NCBI RefSeq assembly: GCF_019511645.1
Contig: NZ_JAEUAX010000002.1
Location: forward strand, 434,001 to 498,000
Source of the DNA: Microbacterium ureisolvens
GTDB lineage: Bacteria > Actinomycetota > Actinomycetes > Actinomycetales > Microbacteriaceae
DNA: 64,000 nt
Direction: 5' to 3'
Shown here: positions 18,381-26,717 of the stretch, piece by piece
Numbering within the stretch: the first letter of the stretch is position 1
Layout: the number at the start of each line of letters is the position of its first letter
Translations under genes and position numbers: made by a program
Notes under the pieces: generated by a model
The model's database searches: none
The model's input: only the letters and a program-made list of their open reading frames with translations
What the model was told of the DNA's origin: nothing

Positions 18381-19700
18381 GTGACGACCGACACCCTGAA
18401 CCGCGACATCCTGCGGCTCGCGGTGCCGGCGCTCGGCGCCCTGATCGCCGAGCCGCTGTTCCTCATCGTCGACTCGGCGCTCGTCGGCCACCTCGGCGTC
18501 GAGCCGCTCGCCGGCCTGGGCATCGCGAGCGCGGTGCTGCAGACGATCGTCGGGCTCATGGTGTTCCTGGCGTACTCGACGACGCCCGCGGTCGCGCGCC
18601 GGTTCGGGGCGGGAGATCCGTCCCGCGCGGTGTCGGTGGGAATCGACGGCATGTGGCTCGCCCTCGGCATCGGCGGGGTGCTCGCGCTCGTCGGCTATGT
18701 CGCGACGCCGTTCCTCGTCGGCCTCTTCGGCGCGACGCCCGAGGTCGCCCAGCAGGCCGAGATCTATCTCGGCATCTCGATGTGGGGCCTTCCCGCGATG
18801 CTCGTGGTGTTCGCCGCGACCGGGCTCCTGCGCGGCATGCAGGACACGGTGACTGCGCTGTGGATCGCCGGGCTCGGCTTCGCCGCCAACGCGGTTCTCA
18901 ACTGGCTCTTCATCTACGGCTTCGGGTGGGGCATCGCCGGCTCTGCGATCGGCACGGTCGTCGCGCAGTGGGGCATGGTCGCCGCGTACGCGGTCGTCAT
19001 CGGCCGGCTCGCGCGTCGGCACGAGGCATCCGTCCGTCCTCAGCGCGACGGCGTGCGCGGCTCGGCGCGGTCAGGCGGCTGGCTGTTCCTGCGCACGGTG
19101 TCGCTGCGGTTCGCGCTGCTCGCGACGGTCGCCGTCGCGACCGGGCTCGGCACAGTCGAACTCGCCGGCTGGCAGGTCGCCTTCACGATCTTCTCGACCG
19201 CCGCCTTCGCGCTCGATGCTCTGGCGATCGCCGCGCAGGCCCTCATCGGCAAGGGCCTGGGCGCTGAGGACACCCCCCTCGTGCGCCGCGTGCTCGGCCG
19301 CACCGTGGCGTGGGGCGCGTGGTTCGGAGTGATCACCGGCGCGATCATCGGGGCGCTGTCCGGCGTGATCGGGCTGGCGTTCACCGGTGACGCCGGCATT
19401 GCGACGCTCGTGCAGCCCGCCCTCATCGTGCTCGGGATCGCCCAGCCGGTGTGCGGCGTGGTGTTCGTGCTCGACGGCGTGCTCATCGGTGCGGGCGATG
19501 CGAAGTACCTCGCGATCGTCGGGGTGCTGAACCTCGTGCCGTTCGTCCCGGCGCTCGCACTGGTCGCCTGGCTGCACCCCGTGGGGGCAGCCGGCCTCGC
19601 GTGGCTCGCCGTGGCGTTCTTCGGCGTCTACATGCTCGCCCGGCTCGCCACCCTCGGCTGGCGCGTGCGCGGCTCGGCCTGGCTCACGGCAGGCGCCTGA
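18381..19700 (+). CDS. MATE-family efflux protein (DinF-like)
   Basis: A 439-aa membrane protein with 12 predicted spans in two pseudo-repeats. The first helix carries PALGALIAEPLFLIVDSALVGHLG and the mid-protein has LRGMQDTVTALWIAG, both typical of the DinF branch. It would export cationic drugs or metabolites using Na+ or H+. The GTG has AGGGG directly adjacent, too close for normal ribosome binding, and a TAGGCT box 6 nt upstream, so a leaderless mRNA is likely. Confidence 0.9.
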   Translation: MTTDTLNRDILRLAVPALGALIAEPLFLIVDSALVGHLGVEPLAGLGIASAVLQTIVGLMVFLAYSTTPAVARRFGAGDPSRAVSVGIDGMWLALGIGGVLALVGYVATPFLVGLFGATPEVAQQAEIYLGISMWGLPAMLVVFAATGLLRGMQDTVTALWIAGLGFAANAVLNWLFIYGFGWGIAGSAIGTVVAQWGMVAAYAVVIGRLARRHEASVRPQRDGVRGSARSGGWLFLRTVSLRFALLATVAVATGLGTVELAGWQVAFTIFSTAAFALDALAIAAQALIGKGLGAEDTPLVRRVLGRTVAWGAWFGVITGAIIGALSGVIGLAFTGDAGIATLVQPALIVLGIAQPVCGVVFVLDGVLIGAGDAKYLAIVGVLNLVPFVPALALVAWLHPVGAAGLAWLAVAFFGVYMLARLATLGWRVRGSAWLTAGA

Positions 19701-19725
19701 CCGGCGCTGCGAGGCGTGAGCCCGC

Positions 19726-20391
19726 TCAACGACCGTCCGCCCAGCGGCGGCACCACTCGTACATGACGACCGCGGCGGCGGCGCTGGCGTTGATCGAGCG
19801 GGTCGAGCCGTACTGCTCGATCTGGACGGTTCCGGATGCTGCCGCCAGCGCCTCCGGCGAGAGCCCGGGGCCCTCCTGACCGAACAGCAGCACGCACGCC
19901 TCGGGCAGATCGGCGGCGGGCAGCGGCAGCGAGCCGTCGACGTTGTCGATCGCGATGACGGGCAGGGACGCGGCATCCGCCCATCGGGTGAACGCCTCGA
20001 CGCTCTCGTGGTGACGCACGTGCTGGTAGCGGTCGGTCACCATGGCGCCGCGGCGATTCCAGCGGCGCTTGCCGATGATGTGCACCTCGGCGGCGAGGAA
20101 CGCGTTGGCGCTGCGCACGATCGAGCCGATGTTCATGTCGTGCTGCCAGTTCTCGATTGCGACGTGGAACGCGTGCCGGCGCGTGTCGAGGTCGGCGACG
20201 ATGGCCTCCATCGTCCAGTACCGGTAGGCGTCGACCACGTTGCGGGCGTCGCCGTGCGCCAGCAGCTCACGGTCGTAGCGCGGATCGTCCGGCCACGCGT
20301 CCGGACCCCCCGGCCAGGGCCCCACGCCCACCGGCAGCGTCGGCTCCGCCGGCTCAGCCGGCTCAGCGGCGCTCGGATCGGGCGGATTCAC
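19726..20391 (-). CDS. SpoU/TrmH-family RNA 2'-O-methyltransferase
   Basis: A 221-aa SPOUT methyltransferase. All three SpoU motifs are present: NIGSIVRSANAFLAAEV, VLLFGQEGPGLS and STRSINASAAAAVVMYEW. It uses S-adenosylmethionine to methylate a ribose 2'-OH in tRNA or rRNA; the exact target cannot be read from sequence. The N-terminal ~20 residues are Pro/Glu/Ala-rich (AAEPAEPAEP) from a short GCC-GGC tandem and are probably disordered. GTG start. It converges on the MATE gene with only 25 nt between stops. Confidence 0.88.
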   Translation of the reverse strand: MNPPDPSAAEPAEPAEPTLPVGVGPWPGGPDAWPDDPRYDRELLAHGDARNVVDAYRYWTMEAIVADLDTRRHAFHVAIENWQHDMNIGSIVRSANAFLAAEVHIIGKRRWNRRGAMVTDRYQHVRHHESVEAFTRWADAASLPVIAIDNVDGSLPLPAADLPEACVLLFGQEGPGLSPEALAAASGTVQIEQYGSTRSINASAAAAVVMYEWCRRWADGR

Positions 20392-20434
20392 CGGCCCAGA
20401 GTATCCGCCGCGCAGCCCGCCCGGCGATCGCCGA

Positions 20435-20578
20435 TCAGGAGTCGTGCAGCTGGTGCCACTGGCCGCGTCGCATCTCGGCGAGCGACGCCTGCCACACCCG
20501 CCGGGCGGGCCGCGCCGTTCGGCGCTCCCGCATGCCGCCCACCATGTGATGGATCGCCGCGACCAACTTCGTCGTCAT
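20435..20578 (-). CDS. small basic hypothetical protein (47 aa)
   Basis: ATG...TGA reading MTTKLVAAIHHMVGGMRERR, then TARPARRVWQASLAEMRRGQ and WHQLHDS. The composition (amphipathic, Arg-rich, few rare residues) looks like a real small protein rather than a shadow ORF, and it fills most of the otherwise empty 20392-20756 stretch. The ribosome site is weak (GAGAG). It lies just upstream of the SpoU gene on the same strand. I do not recognise a family; function unknown. Confidence 0.5.
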   Translation of the reverse strand: MTTKLVAAIHHMVGGMRERRTARPARRVWQASLAEMRRGQWHQLHDS

Positions 20579-20756
20579 GTGCACCGCCACTCTCGAAACG
20601 CTGATTCACGGATATCGCGGATCACCACCGAGGTGACTGGGGGTTGACAGGTCATCAGCGACGTGACCACCCGAGCCGCACGGCGTGTCGCCGGCCGATT
20701 TCGTCGCATTGCGGGGTTCGGCTCGACGCGGAAAGCGCACGCCGGTAATACTGGAA

Positions 20757-21929
20757 ATGACCGTACGACCGGGGGGTCAGTTGTTCGACGATCAGAGGCG
20801 TCAGCGCGCCATCGAGGCACTCGGGGTCTTGGACACCCCTCCGGATGAACGCGTCGATCGCGTCGCCCGGCTCGCCCAGGAGATGTTCGGCGTTCCCATG
20901 GTGAGCGTCACACTGATGGACGGCGACCGCCAGTTCCGTAAGGCTCAGATCGGGCTCGGCGGGCACGAGGCGCCGCGCGCCGACTCGTTCTGCGACCTGA
21001 CGATCCGGCAGGAGGGAACGCTGGTCGTCGAGGATGCCGCCACCGACGACGTGTTCGCCGAGAACCCGTTCGTGGTCGGCGACCCGCACCTGCGGTTCTA
21101 CGCGGGTCACCCGCTGAAGGCGCCCGGCGGCGAGCAGGTCGGCACGCTCTGCATCGTCGACACCGAGCCGCGCACCCTCGACGAGCGCGGCAGAGCGCTG
21201 CTGCGTGAGCTGGCGCTGTGGGTGCAGACCGAACTGCTGGACGCGGACGAGATGGACAATGCCTCCGTCGTGCAGCGTGCGATGCTCCCCTCGCGCACGC
21301 CGGAGGTGCCTGGATACACGCTCGCCGCTGCAGCCGCGCCCGCGGGGCATCTGCTCGGCGACGTGTACGACTGGCAGGTGGTCGGCGGCCGGCTCCGGGT
21401 CGCCCTCGCCGACGTCATGGGAAAGGGCGCGGGCCCGGCGATCATCGCCTCCGCCGTCCGCGCGTCGCTGCGCACCGCCCCGGAGCGCCCGCTCGCCCAG
21501 GCGGTGAGCGAGATCGACCGCATGCTCGAGGATGACATCGGCGGATCCAACATCTTCGTGACCGCGGTCGCGGCCGACATCGACGTCGCGACCGGCGCGA
21601 TCGACTTCGTCGATGCCGGGCACAGTCTGGCGTTCGTGCTGCGTGCGGGCGGGAAGTGGGACGCCCTGCGATCGACCGGGCTGCCTCTGGGCATGGGGTT
21701 CGATGAGACGCGGACGGCGTCGAGAGTGCAGCTGGATCCGGGCGACGTCTTCATGATCTGCAGCGATGGCCTCCTCGACGTGCTCGACGAGGACGACCCG
21801 TTCCGGCACGTGCACGACACGCTGCGCGACCTCGGCCCCTCGGGCGCCGTGCGCGAGGCGACGCTCCTCGCCGCCCGTCGCGGCGCCCCCGACGACGTCA
21901 CCGTGCTCGTCGTGCGGAGGGACGTGTGA
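20757..21929 (+). CDS. GAF-PP2C serine phosphatase (RsbU/SpoIIE-like)
   Basis: A 390-aa protein. The start at ATG 20757 is preferred over an upstream in-frame codon because homology begins at ~residue 15. Residues ~30-160 form a GAF sensor domain (ALGVLDTPPDERVDRV, DSFCDLTI, YAGHPL). Residues ~172-388 form a SpoIIE-type PP2C domain with metal-binding D202/D205 (GDVYD), D219 (ADVMGKG), D337 (CSDGLLD) and D380 (APDDVTV). Such phosphatases remove phosphate from STAS-domain antagonists. The stop overlaps the glycosyltransferase start (GTGA), and a STAS protein is the third gene, so its substrate is probably encoded in the same operon. Confidence 0.88.
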   Translation: MTVRPGGQLFDDQRRQRAIEALGVLDTPPDERVDRVARLAQEMFGVPMVSVTLMDGDRQFRKAQIGLGGHEAPRADSFCDLTIRQEGTLVVEDAATDDVFAENPFVVGDPHLRFYAGHPLKAPGGEQVGTLCIVDTEPRTLDERGRALLRELALWVQTELLDADEMDNASVVQRAMLPSRTPEVPGYTLAAAAAPAGHLLGDVYDWQVVGGRLRVALADVMGKGAGPAIIASAVRASLRTAPERPLAQAVSEIDRMLEDDIGGSNIFVTAVAADIDVATGAIDFVDAGHSLAFVLRAGGKWDALRSTGLPLGMGFDETRTASRVQLDPGDVFMICSDGLLDVLDEDDPFRHVHDTLRDLGPSGAVREATLLAARRGAPDDVTVLVVRRDV

Positions 21930-23884
21930 CCGCGCGGTTCGTCTGGATCCGCATCCTGGCACTGCTGTCGGTGCTGCTCGGCGTGAACTACATCGCGTGG
22001 CGCTGGCTGGATTCGGTGAACTGGGCCGCGTGGTGGATCGCCGTCCCGCTGGTCATCGCCGAGACCTACAGCCTCATCGACACTTTCCTCTTCTCCGCCA
22101 CGATGTGGCGCGCGCGCGAGCGCCCGGCACCCACGTCGCCGCCGCAGGGCACGGTCGACGTGCTCATCACGACCTACAACGAGCCCGTCGACATGGTGAT
22201 CGCAACCGCTCGCGCGGCCCGGGGCATCGCGTACCCGCACCAGACGTGGATCCTCGACGACGGCGCGCGCCCCGACATGGAGGCGGCGGCACGCGCCATC
22301 GGCGTCGGGTACATCACGCGCTCTGCGGACTGGGCCGGCAAGCCCCGCCACGCGAAGGCCGGCAACCTCAACAACGCGCTCTTCCAGACCGAGGGCGAGT
22401 TCCTGCTGATCCTCGACGCCGACCAGGTGCCCGACCCGCTGATCCTCCACCGCACGCTCGGCTACTTCGCCGACGACCCCGAGGTCGCCCTCGTGCAGAC
22501 GCCGCAGTGGTTCGTCAACGTCGACGACGCCGATCCCCTCGGCAGCCAGGCGCCGCTGTTCTACGGCCCCATCCAGCAGGGCAAGGACGGCTGGAATGCG
22601 GCGTTCTTCTGCGGCTCGAACGCCGTGCTGCGTCGAGACGCCCTGATGCAGCTCGGCATCGTCGGCTATGTCCGCAGCCTGGAGCAGTCCACAGCGCGCA
22701 CCCTGAAGGCGTCCGAGTCGCTGCTTGCGCACGCCGCGCGCGACCGTGACGCCGATCCCGCGGTGCGCCAGCAGCTGCGGGTGCTGCGCAGCGAAGTGGC
22801 GCAGGCGCGCGCCCGCCTCGACGAAGGCGAGCCGATCGCAGATGTGACCTACCGGGTGCAGTCCGCCGTCGACACGGCTTCGCGCGAACTGGTGCGCGGC
22901 GACCTGTCGCGCGTGCGCGCCGACCTCGCCTCGATCGGCGAGCTGCCGGTGCAGCGCGACACCGAGCTCGGCGCGATCGTCATCGACGACGCGGGACTCG
23001 ACGCCCTGGCCGCGCGCGAGCTGTCACCGCTCGGAGCCATCGACTCGGTGTCGGGCCTGCTCGAGGCGCTGCGGGTCGACCGCCCCGACGAAGCTCAGCC
23101 CGTGCAGCCGATGGCCACGATCTCGGTCACCGAGGACATGGCGACTGCGATGCAGCTGCACTCGCTCGGTTGGAAGAGCGTCTACCACCACGAGATCCTG
23201 GCGCACGGGCTCGCCCCGGAGGACCTCCGCACCATGCTCACCCAGCGACTGCGCTGGGCCCAGGGCACCCTGCAGGTGATGCTGCGCGACAACCCCCTCG
23301 TCAAGAAGGGACTGTCGGCCGGCCAGCGGCTCATGTACTTCGCGACGATGTGGAGCTACCTGTCGGGGTTCACCGCCATCGTCTATCTCGCGGCGCCGGT
23401 CATCTACCTCGTCTTCGGCGTCATGCCGGTCACCGCCTGGAGCGTCGACTTCTTCGCGCGCTTCCTGCCGTACTTCATCATCAACCAGATCCTGTTCCTC
23501 GTCGTCGCGAAGGGGATCAAGACGTGGCGCGGCCAGCAGTACGCGCTGGCGCTCTTCCCGGTCTGGATCAAGGCGTGCACGTCGGCGTTCTCGAACGTCG
23601 TGCTCAAACGGCCACTCGGCTTCGCCGTCACGAAGAAGGACGGCCGCGACGAGTCCGGCCCGCCCTGGCGCGAGATCGCGCCGCAGCTGACCGCCATCGT
23701 CGTGCTCTTGTTCGCGCTGTCGATCGGCCTCTCGCGCCTGGCGGTCGGCACCGCCGACGGCACGGGCACGCTCGTCAACACCGTGTGGGTGATCTACGAC
23801 CTGGCGGTGCTGAGCGTCATCGTCCAGGCCGCACTGTACAGCGGGCCGGCGCGGCCCATCCCCGAGCCCGAGGAGGCAGAGTGA
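21926..23884 (+). CDS. cellulose-synthase-like GT2 glycosyltransferase with large insert
   Basis: A 652-aa membrane processive glycosyltransferase. Catalytic motifs of the BcsA type are complete: DDG (111-113), DAD (164-166), FFCGSNAV (227-234), TED (402-404) and QRLRW (440-444). Two membrane helices precede the catalytic domain and several follow it. Between CGSNAVLRRDAL and TED, where BcsA has ~25 residues, there are ~150 residues (about 245-397) rich in Arg/Ala/Glu heptad-like helix. No PilZ (c-di-GMP) domain is visible. It would polymerise an unknown beta-glycan across the membrane. It is coupled by 4-base overlaps to a PP2C phosphatase upstream and a STAS-HATPase protein downstream. Confidence 0.88.
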   Translation: MTARFVWIRILALLSVLLGVNYIAWRWLDSVNWAAWWIAVPLVIAETYSLIDTFLFSATMWRARERPAPTSPPQGTVDVLITTYNEPVDMVIATARAARGIAYPHQTWILDDGARPDMEAAARAIGVGYITRSADWAGKPRHAKAGNLNNALFQTEGEFLLILDADQVPDPLILHRTLGYFADDPEVALVQTPQWFVNVDDADPLGSQAPLFYGPIQQGKDGWNAAFFCGSNAVLRRDALMQLGIVGYVRSLEQSTARTLKASESLLAHAARDRDADPAVRQQLRVLRSEVAQARARLDEGEPIADVTYRVQSAVDTASRELVRGDLSRVRADLASIGELPVQRDTELGAIVIDDAGLDALAARELSPLGAIDSVSGLLEALRVDRPDEAQPVQPMATISVTEDMATAMQLHSLGWKSVYHHEILAHGLAPEDLRTMLTQRLRWAQGTLQVMLRDNPLVKKGLSAGQRLMYFATMWSYLSGFTAIVYLAAPVIYLVFGVMPVTAWSVDFFARFLPYFIINQILFLVVAKGIKTWRGQQYALALFPVWIKACTSAFSNVVLKRPLGFAVTKKDGRDESGPPWREIAPQLTAIVVLLFALSIGLSRLAVGTADGTGTLVNTVWVIYDLAVLSVIVQAALYSGPARPIPEPEEAE

Positions 23885-24615
23885 ATCTGATCGTGACACC
23901 CGGCGAGGCCTTCGCCGTCGTCCGTCCGGAGGGGCGGCTCACCGCCACCTCCGTCCCGCGGCTCAAGAAGGCGGTGGACGATCTCGTCGGCGGCGGCAGC
24001 ACACGCATCGTGGTCGATCTGTCGGGAACCGAATTCGTCGACTCGTCCGGACTCGGCGCCCTGATCGGCGGCCTCAAGTCCGCTCGGCTCGCCGGCGGCG
24101 ACCTGCGCATCGCCGCGGCCACGGAGCCTGTGCGCCGCGTGCTCAAGCTCACCAACCTCGACCGCGTGCTCCGCGACCACCCGACACCGAGTCGGCGTTC
24201 GATGGCGACTGAGCGCGACATCCGCCTCGAGGGCCTGGCCGACGACGCCCTCGTCGATCACGTGCACGATGCCCTCGACGAGCTCTTCCGCCGCGTTCCC
24301 GACGTCGGCGACGAGGACGCGATGATGTTCCGTCTCGCGGTGAGCGAGGTCGCCACGAACGTCGCCGAGCACGCGCTCGCCCGCGAGCCGGTCCACGTGA
24401 CGGTGGAGCTGGACGCCGATGCTTCGGCGCTCTCAGCGGTCTTCACCGACACCGCGGACCCCGCCCTGATCGACCTCGGCTCCGTGTCCATGCCGGGCTC
24501 CGAGGCCGAGTCCGGTCGGGGCCTGGCGATCGCGCTCGCCACGCTCGACGAGCTGATCCACGAGACCGACGACGGCAACGTCTGGCGGCTGCGTCGCCTG
24601 CGCCACGACCACTGA
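23881..24615 (+). CDS. STAS anti-sigma antagonist fused to RsbW-like HATPase
   Basis: A 244-aa single ORF that joins two normally separate proteins. Residues 1-~100 are a STAS domain with the phosphorylatable serine motif VDSSGLG (S55/S56). Residues ~110-244 are an anti-sigma-type histidine-kinase-like ATPase: N-box FRLAVSEVATNVAEHA (E156, N160), degenerate G1 (FTDTADPA) and G2 SGRGLAIA (212-214). The GTG has a strong GAGGAGG site and overlaps the GT2 stop. An internal ATG at 24202 (M108) starts exactly at the HATPase, so a separate kinase could also be made. No sigma-factor gene is adjacent. Either it controls a distant sigma factor or the synthase itself. Confidence 0.82.
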   Translation: MNLIVTPGEAFAVVRPEGRLTATSVPRLKKAVDDLVGGGSTRIVVDLSGTEFVDSSGLGALIGGLKSARLAGGDLRIAAATEPVRRVLKLTNLDRVLRDHPTPSRRSMATERDIRLEGLADDALVDHVHDALDELFRRVPDVGDEDAMMFRLAVSEVATNVAEHALAREPVHVTVELDADASALSAVFTDTADPALIDLGSVSMPGSEAESGRGLAIALATLDELIHETDDGNVWRLRRLRHDH

Positions 24616-24649
24616 CGCGCCGCGGGAGCACCTGCGCGCCGTCCCGCTC

Positions 24650-24667
24650 TTTTCGGTGCGCCGAAAA
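24650..24667. promoter_or_regulatory. candidate MntR operator O1 upstream of mntH
   Basis: TTTTCGG-TGCG-CCGAAAA is a 7-bp inverted repeat with a 4-nt centre (8-bp arms if the flanking C and G are counted). An almost identical site starts 27 bp downstream. Confidence 0.65.
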
Positions 24668-24676
24668 GACGGTAGC

Positions 24677-24694
24677 TTTTCGGTATGCCGAAAA
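24677..24694. promoter_or_regulatory. candidate MntR operator O2, overlapping the mntH start codon
   Basis: TTTTCGG-TATG-CCGAAAA. The ATG start of mntH (24685) lies in the centre of the operator, and no Shine-Dalgarno site is present. A TAGCTT box (24673-24678) 6 nt before the ATG fits a leaderless promoter that operator binding would block. Confidence 0.65.
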
Positions 24695-26058
24695 CTGCCG
24701 AGGATGTCAGCACGCAGACGCCGCTCCAAAGTCGACGCCTGTCGATGCCGCGCCTCGCGTGGCTGATCGGCCCCGCGCTCGTCGCGGGGGTCGCGTACCT
24801 CGATCCCGGCAATGTCGCGAGCAACATGACGGCCGGCGCCCGCTACGGCTACCTGCTCGTGTGGGTCGTCGTGCTCGGCAACATCATGGCGTGGCTCATC
24901 CAGTACCTGTCGGCCAAGCTCGGCATCGTCACCGGGCGGAGCCTGCCCGAGACCCTGGGCCGCCGTATCGGCAATCGCTGGGGACGGCGCGCGTACTGGC
25001 TGCAGGCCGAGCTCGTCGCCATGGCGACCGACATCGCCGAGGTGATCGGCGGAGCGGTCGCCCTCAACCTGCTGTTCGGCATCCCGCTGCTGTGGGGCGG
25101 CGTGATCACCGGCACCGTGTCGATCGCCCTCCTCCTCATCCAGTCGCGGCGGGGTCCGCGCACGTTCGAGTTCGTCGTCATCGGCCTGCTCGCCATCATC
25201 GCGATCGGGTTCTCGTTCGGCGTCTTCGTCGCACCGCCCGACGGCGCGAGCGTGGTCGCGGGCCTGGTGCCGCGGTTCGAGGGCACCGACTCGGTGCTGC
25301 TGGCGGCATCGATCCTCGGCGCGACGATCATGCCCCATGCCATCTACGCGCACAGCGCCCTGGCGCGCGACCGCTTCGCCCCGGCACCGGCGACGTCCGG
25401 CGTCGCGCTCGGCGGCGACCGGCTGGTGCCGCGCGGCTCCCGCGCTGCGGATGCCCCGATCGGAGCTCCCGCAGACCCGACGCTGGCCGAGCTGCGCGGC
25501 ATCTCCACCCGTCGCCTCCTGCGTGCGACGAAGTGGGACGTCACCATCGCGATGCTGATCGCGGGCACGGTGAACCTCTGCATCCTGCTGCTCGCGGCGG
25601 CGAACCTGGCGGGGGTGCCGGGCACCGACTCGCTCGAGGGCGCCTACGCGGCGCTGTACGCGGGGCTCGGTCCGCTCGTCGCGACCCTGTTCGCCGTCGG
25701 CCTGCTTGCGAGCGGACTGGCCAGCACATCGGTCGGCGCGTACGCCGGCGCCGAGATCATGCACGGCCTGCTGCACATCCGCGTCCCGCTGCTCGCGCGC
25801 CGGCTGGTCACGCTGATCCCGGCGCTCGCGATCCTGGCGGTCGGGTTCGACCCGACGCTCGCGCTGGTGCTGAGCCAGGTGGTGCTGTCGTTCGGCATCC
25901 CGTTCGCGCTCATCCCGCTGGTCGCGCTCACGGCGAACCGAGACGTGCTCGGCGGGTACCGCAACCGGGTGTGGACGACGATCGCGGGGGTTGCAGCATC
26001 CGTCTTCCTCATCGCCCTCAACGGGGTGCTGCTGTACCTCGTGCTGACGGGGGCGTGA
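24685..26058 (+). CDS. mntH: NRAMP-family Mn2+/Fe2+ transporter
   Basis: A 457-aa membrane protein with 11 or so helices. The helix-1 metal site YLDPGNVASN (DPGN at 40-43) and helix-6 MPH (216-218 in TIMPHAIYAHS) identify an H+-coupled divalent-metal importer. A hydrophilic loop at ~225-265 with a repeat-derived APAPATSG/PRGSRAADAP stretch is longer than usual. The gene is followed after 23 nt by its probable regulator mntR. Twin inverted repeats at the promoter and start codon indicate tight metal-dependent repression. Confidence 0.93.
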   Translation: MPKTAEDVSTQTPLQSRRLSMPRLAWLIGPALVAGVAYLDPGNVASNMTAGARYGYLLVWVVVLGNIMAWLIQYLSAKLGIVTGRSLPETLGRRIGNRWGRRAYWLQAELVAMATDIAEVIGGAVALNLLFGIPLLWGGVITGTVSIALLLIQSRRGPRTFEFVVIGLLAIIAIGFSFGVFVAPPDGASVVAGLVPRFEGTDSVLLAASILGATIMPHAIYAHSALARDRFAPAPATSGVALGGDRLVPRGSRAADAPIGAPADPTLAELRGISTRRLLRATKWDVTIAMLIAGTVNLCILLLAAANLAGVPGTDSLEGAYAALYAGLGPLVATLFAVGLLASGLASTSVGAYAGAEIMHGLLHIRVPLLARRLVTLIPALAILAVGFDPTLALVLSQVVLSFGIPFALIPLVALTANRDVLGGYRNRVWTTIAGVAASVFLIALNGVLLYLVLTGA

Positions 26059-26069
26059 GGGCCGCCCGG

Positions 26070-26075
26070 TACCCT
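26070..26075 (+). promoter_or_regulatory. -10-like box for leaderless mntR
   Basis: TACCCT ends 6 nt before the GTG at 26082; no ribosome site lies between. Confidence 0.4.
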
Positions 26076-26081
26076 GAAATC

Positions 26082-26717
26082 GTGGCCTCCCCTGCGATCG
26101 ACGACTACCTGAAGACGATCTACCACCACACCGAGTGGCAGGACGATCGCATCACGCCGTCGCAGCTGGCCGCCGAGCTCGGCCTCGCGCCGTCGAGCGT
26201 CACCGAGATGGTGCAGAAGCTCGCGGCGCAGGGTCTCGTGACGCATCGCCCCTACGGCCCGGTGTCGCTCAGCGAGGCCGGAGAGCGGCGGGCGGCGGCG
26301 ATCATCCGGCGCCACCGCCTCATCGAGACCTGGCTCGTCCGCGAGTTCGGCTACGCGTGGGACGAGGTGCACGACGAGGCCGAGGTGCTCGAGCACGCGA
26401 TCAGCGACCGGCTGCTCGAAGGCATCGACGAGCGGCTCGGACGCCCCCGGTTCGACCCGCACGGCGATGCGATCCCCGATGCGTCGGGCCACGTGCACCG
26501 CGAGGCGTTCGTGCTGCTCGCCCAGGCGCCCGCGGGGCACGTCGGGCGGGTGCTGCGCGTGAGCGACCGCGATCCCGAGCTGCTGAGGGCCGTCGAGTCG
26601 GCCGGCGTATCCGTCGGGGCGACGGTGACGGTGACGGATGCTGCGGCCCTCCGCATCGACGGCGCCGCGGTGTCGCTGCCCGAGGCGGCTGCCGACGCCG
26701 TCTGGCTCAGCGCCTGA
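26082..26717 (+). CDS. mntR: DtxR-family metalloregulator, MntR type
   Basis: A 211-aa regulator. Residues 6-65 form the winged helix (ITPSQLAAELGLAPSSVTEMVQKL), followed by the dimerisation/metal domain and a C-terminal FeoA/SH3-like domain (from ~145). The metal-site spacing E101-x-x-E104-H105 with H78 carries Glu where iron-sensing DtxR has Cys102, which points to manganese. D8 is also conserved as in MntR. The adjacent NRAMP gene and its twin operators give the likely target. The 3' end overlaps the convergent SDR gene by 11 bp. Confidence 0.85.
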   Translation: MASPAIDDYLKTIYHHTEWQDDRITPSQLAAELGLAPSSVTEMVQKLAAQGLVTHRPYGPVSLSEAGERRAAAIIRRHRLIETWLVREFGYAWDEVHDEAEVLEHAISDRLLEGIDERLGRPRFDPHGDAIPDASGHVHREAFVLLAQAPAGHVGRVLRVSDRDPELLRAVESAGVSVGATVTVTDAAALRIDGAAVSLPEAAADAVWLSA

